From positions 26,386,001 to 26,450,000 of the forward strand of contig NC_134152.1 of assembly GCF_033958435.1 (NCBI RefSeq): a stretch of DNA of 64,000 bases. The letters run 5' to 3'. The position numbers and the translations under genes were made by a program. Source of the DNA: Carettochelys insculpta (taxonomy: Eukaryota > Chordata > Testudines > Carettochelyidae). This document shows, in pieces, positions 22,110 through 37,000 of this stretch. Below the pieces are notes generated by a model. It was not told the DNA's origin and did not search any database. It was given only the letters and a program-made list of their open reading frames with translations. How positions within the stretch are numbered: the first letter of the stretch is position 1; each line of letters opens with the position of its first letter.

Positions 22110-24362
22110 TGTCCATCATGGGCATAGAAGCACATTCCAAAGTGACACAAATTTGGCAGGTCCACCATACCCCGCAGCAGGGTGCCATCAGAGTATCTGC
22201 ATTACATGCATTGTGCCAACAAAGGTTTTTGCACCTTTTTCCCCCGAGCAGGATTTGGTCTCGTAATGAATTTTTGGAACCAATGTCTTCCAAGAGCACA
22301 TGATTCCTGCAGGCAGTTGTATAGGAAGTGCTTCCAGACATACACCTGTCGTGTAACCTACACGTATCGTGTAACCCCAAACTGAGTTTGTCTGCATGAG
22401 TGGAAGGGCTAAAATGCAAAGTGTATTTCACTGTTCTGACAACATGCAGGACGCTGCAGAATTTCCCTATATACAGCTGTAGAGCACTTATGCAGTGGGC
22501 CCTGAGGCAAGGTGGGAGGGGGGCCCAGCTCCATGCCCTGGAAGGGGTGGGGCCAAGGGCAGATGGGGTGGGACCTAGGCCATTCAGACCTCAGAGCCTC
22601 TCAGACTGCGGAGCGTGGTGCCCCTCTCTCCCACACAGCCACCTGCAGCAGCACTGCCATGGCAACTCAAAAGGGCCCGGAACTCCAGGCGCCATTGCTG
22701 CCGGAGTAGCAGCCATTGTAGCTGGAGCTCCAGACCTTTTTGAAACGCCAAGTCCCAGGTCAATTTCTCCCCCCGGTAACGCACGCGGGGAAAGCTGCAG
22801 AGCGTGTATGGACGAATGCAAACAACCCAGAAACGTTCACGCGTGGTTGCCAGCTATGAAGCTGGGTTGGCCGCCCGTCAGAGTTCCTCTTCCAACCCCC
22901 GAAGGTCGCGGTGTCCAATATGTTGTCTGTCCACCCTCTATGGTGAAGCAGCTCCTGAGAGCTGCCCAGATGGAGCACCCTCCACCCCTCTGCACACGTG
23001 CCCCACAAGCATGAGGTGGCAGCGGTGGAGGTAGCGCCTCCTGCAGCTCGCTTGGGGTAGCGTGCCTCACGGCAGCTCAGGGCTTGACAGGGCAGTGGCT
23101 CTGGAGAGTCACCAGCAGTTTGCATGGGGCAGGGTTTGCTTGGCTGGGGGGGAGTGGGTGTAGGGGGTGCCTGGCTTGGGGGAGGAGCTGTGGCGATTGG
23201 TAAATTTTGCTTTGGTCACTGCTGCTGTAAGGAATGTAAGAGATCAGTCAGCTCAGTTCAGATGGTGCTGAGTCACGTAGAATTGCTGTATTTTCTCCCC
23301 TCGTTTTAGAACGTTGGTGCCAAACGAACGAAGCAATTGCTTCTCAGGTGTTGAGGATTAGCTATCCTGTGTCTCTTCTGGCTGTCATTCTTGGGACAAT
23401 CTCAGCTAAATAGACTGCACTTTTCATGGACCGTTTCCACAAAGTCCTCCCTGCACATCACTTCCACTCTTTACTGGCTCCTTGTTAAGCTTTCTACTGA
23501 CAGCAATTATTCTGGGATATAGCATGAAGGTGATTGCTGAAGGGTAAGATAACACTGTAATTAAAGCTCGAGATTTACAACCAAACTTTCAACTAGCATA
23601 CACTAAGAGACTTGCAAAATTTGCTGGTACATCAATTGCCACTCGAACATGTGAATTTGTGTGGGCAAATAAGTATTTGTGCATGCAAAGCAGGAAGTCA
23701 GGTGCACAGCTACTTGCTTTGTCCACACAGCTGCATATTTACTCCTGAAAACTCTCATCTACATGTACAAAAAATGAGTTTTGCAGGCTCAGCCAGGATT
23801 GAGTGCAAAACTGATGAAAATCTGACCCATCACATCATTGCGCGCCACATTTCTGGAACAGCAGAATATGCTTTGCTAAGGATCCTGATTTTTAGCCTAG
23901 TTCCCTGCTCCTGTTGTCCAGGCCTTGCTGTGTTTCTCACTCACTCTACACAGCCAGAAATGACTCTAGAAGGTGCAAGGCAGAGCAGAAGTGTGCCCAC
24001 CACTACATGCCTTTACTGGTCACCATTTGCATATGTTGAGTCTGAAACATTATAGTCAAGTGCCAGTCACTGTCTATTTAAAAGCCACATGCAACCATCA
24101 CGAGTCTCAGCTCCCATGACTCTTTCTTGAAGGGTCTTGTGGTTATGACACAGATCTGGGCATCAGAAGTTTGACTCTACACTATCTGTTGATGACAGTC
24201 TGTGTCAATGACAAATCCTGATGGCCCCCCATCACCAGACATCGAAAATGGTCTGTCCACACCAGGGCACTTTTGCCCCACCTTCACCACCAGCTACACT
24301 GTTCTCAAGCCAGATGAGGATGACCCACTGCTGACAATTCAACAGACTATTGCCCTAGGATA
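22110..24362. other. Intergenic with GC-rich repeat copy
   Basis: No gene seen. Contains family C core 2 (22658-22750, 'aaaagggcccggaactccag' to 'gagctccagacctttttgaa'). Confidence 0.4.
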
Positions 24363-24568
24363 GACATCAGCAAGGTCTATTCCTGCCTCTGCAACTTACT
24401 GTGTGATTTTGGGCAAGTTACTTCACTTTTCTGTGCTTCTCTTACTGCATCTGCAAAACAGTCATAATGGTATTTCCTATCTCACCAAGGTGTTTGGAGG
24501 GCTATATCACAGCTCATAAAGTGCTTTGAGATCCTCAGATGGATGGCGCTATAGGAATGCAGAACTCT
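24363..24568 (+). mobile_element. MIR-type CORE-SINE
   Basis: Carries phrases of the ancient MIR element: 'cctgcctctgcaacttactg', 'gggcaagttacttcactttt' and 'cataaagtgctttgagatcc'. Old and diverged, consistent with an insertion predating most amniote lineages. Confidence 0.75.
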
Positions 24569-24848
24569 ATCCTCAGACACACATATTCCTGCACAAACAC
24601 GCAGGTTTGTAACTCGAAACCTTCTTTATTTCTGGACGGACATTGCAAACTGCTTTGACCACATTCTCCAAGGTGTTTAAGGAGGGTGGAGTTTACAGTA
24701 CTTATTTAGGGATTTTGCAAACCCTAATAAGACTAAAACATGTGTAGAAATCGTAAAGAACAAACATAAAACCCGCGGCAAGACTGTGAACACTGCCACG
24801 TTTTTGTTATTGGTCCTAGCCCAAAAAACAGGGTACAGCTAGAAAGAA

Positions 24849-25046
24849 ATGGCTTTTTTAATGCCACTTATTTCTAATCCTGCATTAATTTGTCTGCTGT
24901 GTGCTCTGCTTTTATTAGGAGTGTTTTATTTTTCAACTGGCTCTAAAGGCTCAGCTTTTAAATTGCCTCCTGGTCCACCTCCTCTTCCGATCATTGGTAA
25001 CCTGCATTTGCTGGATATTAGAAGGCAAGATAAATCACTATTGAAG
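24849..25046 (+). CDS. CYP2W1: CYP2W1-like exon 1
   Basis: 66 codons: hydrophobic anchor, then [19 protein letters not shown]. Phase-0 donor TTGAAG|GTAGG. Confidence 0.9.
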
Positions 25047-28000
25047 GTAGGAAAAAAAAACCACTGTGTGCATTTTAAACCTGTCTCAAGTAAACCAGTG
25101 AGAAGACTTTGCTGTTGTTTATTAACCAGAATTAAATTTCAGAGCTGTAGAATTTGTACTGAAATTTTGTTGCAAGCTTCTTCTGGCTCCTGTTTATGTG
25201 AGGACTGTGTCATTTCTGAACAACCACTAAAAGAGGGCTCCAGGTAATGCAGATGTTTTCATGTAAACTTGATGAGGTACATGAAGTGTATAGCGGTTGG
25301 GGGATGTTAAATATGAATTTGACAGCTCCCCTACCCGAGGGCTTTTAGTGTATTAGCGAATAACTAACATGAAAAAAGGAAACCCACAGGGGAATGAAAA
25401 TAAGAGGAATTCACTATAAAGGATACAACAGCAACATAAGAAAGGCTCAAATCCAGATGTTCTTATGCACTAGTTACTCCATTCTAAGGCAGGCAAATTC
25501 CCACAGAAAATGATGGGATGATAGAACAAGAGACAGAACAAGAAGATGGAGTAGCTGGAATAAATAACCTGTGAACTCTTCTGTTCAATTGTAGTTAAAA
25601 CCACTGACCATTGTTTAAGAGATTAACAGGTTGGTTGGCTTGGTGTTTAAAGCTGTAACAGGATGCTGAAAAGGATCGTGTCAGACTAGGGTGAGCCAGG
25701 AACTTTGCTTTCCTTACCAAAGAGGAAAGTTTTGCTAAACTTCACTACAGCTGTCTCCTTCCTGCCCTCCCTGCTCTGCTTTGGATCTGTTTGTGCCAGG
25801 CTGCATCTATACTAGCAAGTTCTGTTGAAAGATATTTCAAAAGAAGGGGACTCTTTCGAAAACTCCCGCAGAGTGTCTACTCGCAAAAGCCGTCTTTCGG
25901 GGACGGGGGGGGAAGGAGTGTAGATGCTACGCAGGGCCCTTCCTTCGAAAGAACAGTCTTCACCTTCGATCCCTGGCCCATTGTTTTGAAAGAGTGGGGG
26001 GTTGGGAGGACACCTTCTTTTGAAAGAGCAGATTGCTCTTCTGAGCCGCTTTTTTGTGTGGGGAAGCGCTCTTTCAAAAGTTCTTTTGGAACAGATCTTC
26101 TGGAAGAGCTTCTTTTGAAAGATCTCTGTAGTGTAGATGTAGCCCCAGTGTTTAACAAACAGAGAAACAAATATTTGACAGTCCTGGTGCACAACTAGGG
26201 CTCCAAGACACTAGGATGACACAGATTAAAATGGTGATAATTGCAGGGTTCCATCCTTATGCGATATATATTACCTTATATATGATATGATATATTATTT
26301 CTAAGCATTATGCCTACTGGTTATTAACAAGGGCTATATCCTGAGTGCATTGACCTCACATGGGGAGGTTTGCAGGGCTTAGAAGGCACAGGATCCTTCC
26401 CGCAGAGGGCCCAAGTGCAATTAATGTGCTGTGGAGGGGGTTGCATCAGTGGCTGCCATCTCTATTTAGGTTGCAGACACTGAATTGTGTGTAGTGGCCA
26501 CACAGCTCTGTTTCCCCCAGGTCCTTTCTCTCTTGGCTGGAAGCACTGGTCTAGTGACAATGTGTGAATGGTGGGAGTGTTTAAAGCTTTCCACCATGGT
26601 GTGATCGGGGGTAGGAGTCAGGATATGCCCAGACTCTACTTTATCCATTAATACATTGACTGGCTTGAACCTTTCACTGCCTGAAAAATGAAAGTTCTTT
26701 GCAGGGATCCCATTATCCTCCCTGAAAATCGTAAGACAGGTAGAAGTCAATGTTCCCACTGAATTTGTCCATCCATGTGCAGAATAAATTTTGTTATGTG
26801 CATCCAGGCATATGTGGATGTGCACCACCAGTAGATGCACATGCTGTCTGCGGATGGGTGGCTGTGGGACACACTGCTAATCAACTAGGAGGCACCTGAA
26901 TGTCTGGTGGGTGGACACTCAAGCATTCAACTTACAGAGAACCCCGATAGTGGCTAGCAGCATATGCACATGTGCCCCCCACATCAGGAAACTCGGATTC
27001 TTACCCTAGAGCACTATGCTGTGTGCAGAGTGTCTATGAAACATGATTTGTTACCAAATACAAACAGGAATCTGCCCCCAGCATAGCCAACTCCGCAGCT
27101 GTACTTACGAAATATGAAGGTAGTTGAGGCAACATCTTGTGTTGTACCCGCTTATCATGGTGACAGAGACAAGCTTTGGAGCATTTTCAGGTCCAGGAAA
27201 AGTACTAAGAGTGTCACAAATGCATCACTAAATACAAGATTGAACTGCTGGTTTAGAATATGTAGAGAAAAGAGAACTTCGGACATGACAAAATGTCAAA
27301 CATTTTCAAACAAAACTTCAAAAATGTAGATGTTTCCTTTCAAAACAAATTTCATTTGAATTTTCTTAAAGTGTATAAACTGCAACAGAATATAATACAA
27401 TGTAGTAGACTATAGATCAAAAAATCAAAATAAAACTTTTGGATGAAGCCAAAACATTCTTTAAAATTTATTTTCCTTCATGGAGAATTTTGAAATGTTC
27501 AGTTTCCATTTCAAATCACAATACAAGGAGATTTAAAAACCTCAAACTCATGCATGGACTGGAATTTCTATTCTCCTCACGACTACAGCAGTACCCCTTT
27601 AAATGAGTCACAACGGCTTTTAGAGTTGCACCAACAAGTCTGTCTGTATCAGTCTTTCTCCTATTACCCCACTTTGTTTCTTAACTGATCCCAGTTTTTT
27701 AGCCCTTGGCCTGTTTGTTTTTCATTCTCTTGAGTCTCAAGCACAAAATCAGACTATAAGCTTCCCACACACCTGAGGATATTGTGTCACAGAGCTTAAA
27801 ACATCCAGCTAAGAGTCTATACCAGACTCTCCTTTCAATGACTAATTCATCTAGTTGTCTCAGAACTTTTTCCCCTTTCTAGCTGGCCAATATTGTTCCT
27901 GAACCAAAAATAGACATTGATGACTTCCTAGATTCTCATTGGCTAAATTAAGATAAATGCAAAGCATTAATGAAGTGTGTAAACGCTGGGGATTTAAATG

Positions 28001-31000
28001 AGATTTATGAATATGTCCTTTTTAACATTCAACCCTGTGTAAAGTTATGAATTTGTTTAAAATACAAGGGACAGATTTCTTGGTCCAAATGCCATTGAGT
28101 TAGAGAATGGGGTGTGGTTTCCCCACACAGAAGAGTACAGTGTTCCTCTTAGACTAACTGTCCTCTCCACAGGAAGAGGTTAGTGCTAGTCAGCTTAGTG
28201 CTCTGTACAAATACACCAGCACAAGCCTCAGCTATTAAGAAGAAAGGAGAGGTGTTTACTCCCCATTTGCTGACACCAAAACCCTGTTTCTCTTTCAGCT
28301 GGCAGAAAAATATGGGCCAGTGTTCACCCTCCACTTTGGGTTCCAGAAGGCTGTGGTACTGACTGGATATGAAGCTGTGAAGGAGGCGCTAGTGAACTTC
28401 ACAGATGAATTTGTAGACCGCCCGCCCATCCCAATCTTTGAACAGATCCAGCATGGAAATGGTACTAATCGTCAGAGACATGGGCTCAGGCTCGGACTAA
28501 CTCTTCTCCTACTGCCATCACTGCCTCAGCCGCTTTGGACATTCTGCCCCAAGTCTGTATTTTAGCCACACAGACCCGCAAGCCGCTCTTCCGGTTTACT
28601 TAGAATGGCTTGCGGGCTGTTGTCACTAGTGGTAATTACTTTGGCAAACAGCTCTGTGACCAGTTCATGTGCAAACGTTTAACGATGAGGGTAGAACTTT
28701 AAAGGCACAAAGGCATGCAGCTAATTCCCAGAGGCAGCCAATGTGAGTTAGGTGCCTCACGGTCACTCATGCATTTTACCTGAGGTATCAGTTTGTGAGG
28801 CTGCTTCTACACATGCCACCTCTGGTCAGAGGTGGCATGGTAACGAGGCAATTTGAAGCAGGCTAATGGGTTAAACCCAGAAAGAGTGGGTTCTCTGTTG
28901 GCAAGCAGCCAGGTGAATCTATGTGAAGAGAGAGGGGGATTTTTGAACTGAATCAGTTAGGAGGGGTCTTTCTTCTGTGTGGCCGGAGGAGAGACACACA
29001 GATGGATTAAGCCAGAACCGGCTTAAGGAATTCAGTAAATATCCAGGCCTCAGGGAGATCTGGGCATACAGATATGTAAATAGAAAGGAAAGGTTTAGTC
29101 AGACATGATTGGGTTATTTTTTATTTTGTGTTTGGTGCAGGACTTCTCAGGCTGGCTGTTGTACCCTTGTACACTATACCTTTTAAATTAAATCTCAGGG
29201 AAGTAATTTTCTGTGCTTTAATCTACTGTTTTTTAGTTGCTCTGTAACACCTAGCAACCAAGTATGCTTTATCACATATACCTTTTATTTTGTTAGTAAA
29301 TCACTTTTTTTTTAAGGCAATGATTTGATTCCTGTGTCCTAGAGAAGGGTCTGTGTATATGCGTGCCTAAAACTGAAAGGTCAGCTATCAGATTGCAGCT
29401 TAATTTCTTCCTCTTTTTTAAAGGCTCTCTCTCCAGGAAGGGTTCAGAGCTTGGGGTTGCCCCCCCAGGGAGACATCTCAAGGGTGTCTTCCTGGGTTTT
29501 AAAGAGTGGTTTTCTCACTTGGGTGGTGGCTCAGGAAACCTGTGACCTTGGGAAGCTTTTGAGTAGAAGCCTATAGAGGCAAGGTATTTTTCAGGTCTCT
29601 TGCAGGCTCCCACCTTCTGCACTTGGAGTCTCGGGGGGGACCAGCCTAGACACTCATATTAAATAACCATCTTGTTGGTAGCTTCAGCAGAGATACCAAG
29701 GAGTGAACAAGGGCTCCGAGGTTGTGTTATTCCCCTGACCACTACAAGTCAAGCCAGATTTGAGGCACATCTGGAAGCTTTTGCCTCTGCTACCCTGCGG
29801 CACCTGTTGAATGGACCAATAGACTAATTACGTCTTCAGGACTGTTAATCTGGCACATTACATCAGCACTCAAGTCCCACCAAAATATATTTAAAAAGAG
29901 AGTGATCTGAATGCCTTGCAGCCCCCCACATGAGTGTGGTGGCAAAGACTGAACTGGGAGGAAAACTATTTCCATGAAGTAAAAGATGATCGGACTGGTG
30001 GACAGAGCTAAGACATAGAAATAAAAGGTAGATGGGACAGCCAGGAGAAATGAAGGGAGAGAAACTGCAAAGATGTTCTCAAATTCTGAGAAGCAAAGTA
30101 GATCCCATTGAATTTAATATTCTCAGCAATTGCATATGCCTCACATATATCACAGGTGTGTTCTTTTCCAATGGAGAGCTGTGGAGAACAACACGAAGAT
30201 TCACCGTGTCTAGCATGCGCAACCTTGGAATGGGGAAAAAGCTGATAGAGGAAAGAATTCTTGAAGAACTTCATCTACTCGTTGAGACAATCAAATCTTT
30301 CAGAGGTGAGCTGGGGAACACAAAGGTTAAATACTGCTTTGCTCCTACTTTCTAAGCACTGTGGTAAACACAAGACAGGGTCACAGGAGGCTATTACACA
30401 CCAGTTGCTTTTCTGCTTTGGTTTGTTTGTGTTACAGGTGAGGCATTTAGCCTCAAGGTGTTTAACGCTGCTCCAACCAATATCACCTTTCTTATGCTGT
30501 TTGGGGAGCGGTTTGACTACAAAGACCCAACCTTTGTCACCCTGTTAAGACTCATAGATGAAGTTATGGTTCTTCTTGGATCTCCATTTTTGCATGTAAG
30601 TAACTTCTTCCAGTGTGTTTTGAGTCATACAGGCTGCACGATTGAGTACAGCAGATCTCAAGCTCTAAGAACTAGCCCGTCCCAACCAAAACACAATAAT
30701 AGAATCATAGAACACTAGGACCGGAAGAGGCCTCGAGAGGCCATCGAGTCAGTCCCCTGCCCCGACAGCAGGACCGACCACTATCTACACCATCCCTGAT
30801 AGACATCTATCTAATCTGTTCTTAAATATCTCCAGCGAGGGAGATTCCACAACCTCCCTTGGCAACTTATTCCAGTACTTGACCACCCTGACAGTTAGGA
30901 ACTTTTTCCTAATGTCCAACCTAAACTTCCCTTGCTGCAGCTTAAGTCCATTGCCTCTTGTTCTCTCCTCAGAGGCCAAGAAGAACAAGTTTTCTCCCTC

Positions 31001-34000
31001 CTCCTTATGACACCCTTTAAGATATCTGAAAACCGCTATCATGTCCCCCCTCAATCTTCTCTTTTCCAAGCTAAACAAGCCCAATTCTTTCAGCCTTTCT
31101 TCATAAGTCATGTTCTCCAGACCTTTTATCATTCTAGTTGCTCTTCTCTGGACCTTCTCTAATTTCTCCACATCTTTCTTGAATTGGGGTGCTCAGAACT
31201 GGACACAATATTCCAGCTGAGGCCTAACCAGCGCAGAGTAGAGCAGTAGAATGATTTCTCGTGTCTTGTTCACAGCACACCTGCTAATGCATCCCAGAAT
31301 CATGTTTGCTTTTTTTGCAACAGCATCACACTGTTGACTCATATTTAACTTGTGATCTACTAGAACCCCTAGATCCCTTTCTGCTGTACTCCTTCCTAGA
31401 CAGTCTTTTCCCATTCTGTATGCGTGAAACAGATTATTCCTTCCTAAGTGCAGCACCTTACATTTATCTTTATTCAACTTCATCCTGTTTACTTCAGACC
31501 ATTTCTCCAATTTATCTAGATCATTCTGAATTATGACCCTATCCTCCAAGGTAGTTGGAACCCCTCCCAGCTTGGTATCATCTGCAAACATAATAAGCGT
31601 ACTTTCTATGCCAATATCCAAATCATTAATGAAGATATTGAACAGAACTGGTCCCAAAACAGACCCCTGCGGAACCCCACTTGTTATGCTTTTCCAGCTG
31701 GATTGAGCACCATTAACTACTCCTCTCTGGGTACGATTAGCCAGCCAGTTATGCACCCACCTTATTGCAGCCCCATTTAAGTTGGACTTGCCTAGTTTGT
31801 CGATAAGAATATTATGCGAGACTGTATCAAATGCTTTACTAAAGTCTAGGTATACCACATCCACTGCTTCTCCCTTATCTACGAGCCTCATTATCATGTC
31901 AAAAAAAGCTATCAGGTTGGTTTGACATGATTTGTTTTTTACAAAACCATACTATGGATGCTGCTTTCATAATTGTAATCAAAATAGTTAAAATGGAGTC
32001 TGACCCTCATATCGTACATGAAACTAAGCTGTATACTGTATACTGTGTAACTGCAACCTGCCCGCCACCATTTACAAGTTACTGGTCTAACACACTGAGA
32101 AAAGCCTGTCAGTTAGGAATAACCCTGTTGTCCAGAGTTGGTTTCACTTTGAGAAAGCACATGAAGCAGCAGTGCACATTTCTACTAGGGATGTTAAGAG
32201 TTAACTGGTACATCTCACTGTACATGGATGAGGCTTACTTGGTTATGGTTAACCAGCGGGGACCGACCAGAGCATCTCCTCCCCCACCAACTGGCTAAAC
32301 TTAATGGTTAATGGGTTAACTAACTAAACAAGACTTTACATCCCTAGTTTCCACAACTCTTCAGCCAATGTGCTTCAACCATGACATGGGAGGTAACACT
32401 TCTAGGCCCAGGAAGGGAGTTCAGGCTCTGTCCCCTCCAGGTTTAAAGGCTGAGATTGTCAGTAAGTACGGGGAAATAGCATCAGCTGTATTTGTGAATT
32501 TTTAACATGTTCTTACGATTGAAGTGCCAAGCGCATTGTGTGTGATGCCCATTTTCTACAGCTATTAGTGGCCTGCCCTGAATTACACTTACTAAACAAA
32601 GGTTGTCTGCATGGCAGCTGTAACAAGAGAAACTTGTCTGGGGGGAGAAAATCTACCATTTTGTTTACAGATCCCTAGACAGTGTCACAAATATAATGCT
32701 CTTGAGTGTTGTAATTTGCATTTGGATTATTAAATCAACCTGGGGGTGGGGGGATCACATTTTACCACACAATTCTCTCTGTTGGTCATGTGAGGATGCC
32801 CACATGCAGGGTTTAGTCAGGTCAGTTTATGGCATGTATCACACTAGGCAGCTATATGTAGACATACCCTTATCAACCAAGTGGTGATAGCCTCTATCAT
32901 GCACAGACTAGTCTCACTGAGGCTGTGTCTACACTTGCATTCCTCTTTTGAAAGAGGCATGCAAATGAGGGAAATTGAAAATGCAAATGAGATGCAGATG
33001 TGCATATCTGGCACCTCATTTGAATGTTCTTTTAAAAGAGCTTCTTTTGGAAGAAGAAAAGCAGTGTAGACGTGGCTCTTTCGAAAGTAAACCCCATCTT
33101 TGAAAGAACCCTTCTTCCTTTTTTTATTTGCATTTTTGATTTCCCTCATTTGCATGCCTCTTTCAAAAGAGGAATGCAAGTGTAGACGTAGCCTGAGAGT
33201 TGCTGACTGGGGTGCGTCAGGGATGAGAATCATGCTATAAGAATTTTAGCTCTGTACTAAATGTTGGGTCCACTTCCCCAAATTTGAGACCATGTCGTTT
33301 TAAATTTAGTCTGTTTGCTCTTAAATGTCATTTCATTGTGCACAAGAGCACAACCTTTGCCTGCCTTGTGTATGTCCTAATCAGAGTTCATATTCAGAGA
33401 CGATATCTGTGTTTAACATGCTTCAGATGAGTCAGCAATGTACTGAATTGTGTACCGAGCCCAACTGAAACCAAAGGGCTAGAGTGTGTGACACAAAGCG
33501 AACGTAACATGTGCAGAGGAAAATTTCCTTTGTTCAAGGGAATGCCCAGCTGGCATAGCCCACTCCTGCCCCAGCCTGCCACTCACCCAGCTTTGGGAAT
33601 AAGGGGCATGTTGAGGAGAGGGTTTCAGTGGAGCAGCTCACTCTCACATAAGGTTCCCAAAGGACCCTACACCAGTGGTATAACTGGTCCCTTTCAGCTT
33701 CATCCTTGTGCTAAGACCTGGTGCCTCAGAATCAGAGACCCCCAATTGGCTTTATCCATGTACCTTAGCAGAGCCTAGAGGCTGTAGAGAACCTGCCCCA
33801 CTGGGACCACTCAAAGAATCATAGAATCATAGAACACTAGGACTGGAAGGTGCCTCGAGAGGCCATCGAGTCCAGTCCCCTGCCCCGACAGCAGGACCGA
33901 CCACTATCTACACCATCCCTGATAGACATCTATCTAATCTGTTCTTAAATATCTCCAGCGAGGGAGATTCCACAACCTCCCTTGGCAACTTATTCCAGTA

Positions 34001-37000
34001 CTTGACCACCCTGACAGTTAGGAACTTTTTCCTAACGTCCAACCTAAACTTCCCTTGCTGCAGCTTAAGTCCATTGCCTCTTGTTCTCTCCTCAGAGGCC
34101 AAGAAGAACAAGTTTTCTCCCTCCTCCTTATGACACCCTTTAAGATATCTGAAAACCGCTATCATGTCCCCCCCCTCAATCTTCCCTTTTCCAAGCTAAA
34201 CAAGCCCAATTCTTTCAGCCTTTCTTCATAAGTCATGTTCTCCAGACCTTTTATCATTCTAGTTGCTCTTCTCTGGACCTTCTCTAATTTCTCCACATCT
34301 TTCTTGAATTGGGGTGCCCAGAACTGGATACAATATTCCAGCTGAGGCCTAACCAGTGCAGAGTAGAGCGGAAGAATGATTTCTCGTGTCTTGTTCACAA
34401 CACACCTGCTAATGCATTTAATGCATGAATTTATAGTTGGCCCCGCCCCATGCTTAAGAAGTTTGCTGGATCAGGACCTAAAAGTTAAGGCCCAGACCTG
34501 CATTAGAATGTGCTAGGTTCACCCATGTGGTGTCCCAGTGACATCAGGGCTGACAGAATTGCTGGGCCCCTGGGCAAGGTGGGGGAGCTGACTAGGTGTT
34601 CCTGGAAGGGACATTGCCTCAGATTGAAGGGTTGTGGCCTTGAGAAGAAACGGTGGGGCTGGGGCAGCCAGGCCTCAGTGCCTCCCAGAGTGCACTGTGC
34701 AGCAGACCACCCACACCCAGCCTGTGATCAAGTGCCAATTTAAAGAGCCCAGGACTCCAGCTGCCGCTGCTCCTGCAGTAGTGGCAATGGTGCCTGGGAG
34801 CCTCTGCCTTTTTGAACCACTGTACCCCGGGGCAACTGTTCTCTTTGTCCCCACACTCACCCAGTGGGCCTTGTTTTAGACCTTTAATGACAGACCATCC
34901 CAGCACTCTGGTACATGGGGCTTTCTGTATCTTGGCAGCTGGGGTTTAATGCATCTATTATTTTTTCTTACCAGTTTTTTAACTTCTACCCATTCCTGGG
35001 ATTATTTCTCAAACCCCACAAGATTTTACTTAAAAAAATAGAAGACGTGCGCATCATTTTAAGGAACTACATCCAGATCAGCAGACAAGACATCAACGAG
35101 AATTCACTGAGCTACATTGATGCTTTAGTGTTCAAGCAACATGAGGTATATGACTGAGCCCATCCCTTACAAATTATGCTGATGTGTTCAAAACAAACGT
35201 ACTTCACTAGAGCCTGATGATCTCTGCTATAACTGAAGTCAACGCAGTTATTCAGATGTTATTGAACTTGAACTCCGCTCTCTTACTTTTGCCATGTTTC
35301 TAAGGACGGTTTTACCAAAACCAATGTGAAAACAGACTTCACCACATGTTCAAAATATCACCTCACTTGAAAATCTCTGATCAACTGTTTGTTCCGACAG
35401 CAAACTCAATGGGGATTCATAAAGGATTAATCCAATTCTCAGGCATAACTAAGAAACCAATCACTGAGCTCAGACTAGATCTACACAGCAAAGCTAATCT
35501 GAGAAAACAGCCGTTATTTTGAAAAACGTTCCTAGTGGCTACACCACACAACCACTATTTAGAAATAATTTCAAAATAGAGGTTGGCTTATTTCAAAATA
35601 GATAAACCTCATTCCACGAGGAATAGTACTTATTTCAAACTAAGTACTATTTTGAAATAGGGACAGTGTACACAGGGAATAGAGCCTATTTTGGAATAAG
35701 CCATAGTGTGTCTAATGGCTCTGTTTCGAAATAAGCTCTATTGTATGTAGATGCTCTATTTTGAAATAGCGGAGAATGATTTCAAAATGTACTGTGTGGC
35801 TGTGTCTACACCTGCCTTCCTCTTCTGAAAGAGAAATGCAAATGAAGGAAATCAGAAATGCAAATGAAGTGCAGATTTACATATCCAGTGCTTCATTTGC
35901 ATATTCTTCCTAGAGATCATCTTTCAAAAGAAGAATATGCAAATGAGGCATCAGATATGTAAATCTGCACCTCATTTGCATTTTCAATGTCCCTCATTTG
36001 CATGCCTCTTTCGAAAGAGGAATGCAAATATAGACAAAGCCTGTGTGTAGCAGCACTATTTTGAAGTAAGCTATTCCAGAAAATCTCTTCTGGAATAGCT
36101 TATTTTGAAATAACACTGCTGTGTAGCCATATCTTCATTGTTGTAAAAGGAATAATACACTCAAAGGAAATCAGGGCTTGCCTATACTTATGGCGGGGTC
36201 AATACACTGGCAGTTGATCTTTCTGCATTCGATTTAATGCTCCTAATAGTGGTGCGCTAGATTGAATGCTCCGGGCATTACCATCGATCCTGGTACTCCT
36301 CAGGATAAGGGAAGTTGATGGGGGAGTTTCTCCCATTGACCTCCTGCTGTGGAGATGGTGCAGAAAATCGATGCAAGGTACATCGACTCCAGCTACACAC
36401 TTCATATAGCTGGAGTTGCGTATCTGGCATAGATTTTGTTTCCTAGGATAAACCTGCCCTCGGTTGTTATAACACAACTACCTGTCCTGGTCCCAGATTA
36501 TTCCTTGCCTCTGCCCACTATGACTTCTAAGACAGATTGATCTCATTGTAATATTAAAATAAAAAATATTTCAGCTGTTTCCTCCTTCAAACAGAGCTGG
36601 GCCAGGCATGCACACTGCACTTCCTAGCCGTTCATAGGGAGCTGTGTTCAAAGGATCCCTATGCTCCAGCAATCTGGCAGTGGAGAACATTCACAAAAAG
36701 TCTTTGCACATATTCCAAAATGGGAAGTACCTCCTGGGGGTTCAAAATCATTGAACTCAAATCTCCAGCTGCACACAGAAGGGAACAGTTATTTCCAACC
36801 CCTGCAAAATAAACATCAGGGCTGAGGCTATGCCTACCATCCAAAGCAGAGCTCAGTCCTGCTTCAGAGTAGAATGGACCCTGAACCAATCACTTGCATC
36901 AAAACACCTCTGGCTTCCGGAGAAACTCTGTTCCCTGTTCAGAGCTGCACCACATGGCTCAGACCCCACTCTGCCCCTCACTCTGATCTCCTCTGCTGGC

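Noticed and set aside
21129..22127. 332-codon ORF
   Set aside because: Its second half is the minisatellite read in one frame, and similar ORFs open in the other frames; no domain.
22400..23014. 204-codon ORF on +
   Set aside because: Lies over GC-rich family C repeat with competing ORFs on the other strand; no recognisable motif or splice context.
28799..28880. Possible left end of another Harbinger MITE (ggctgcttctacacatgcc)
   Set aside because: A short hairpin follows, but no matching right end or target duplication was found.
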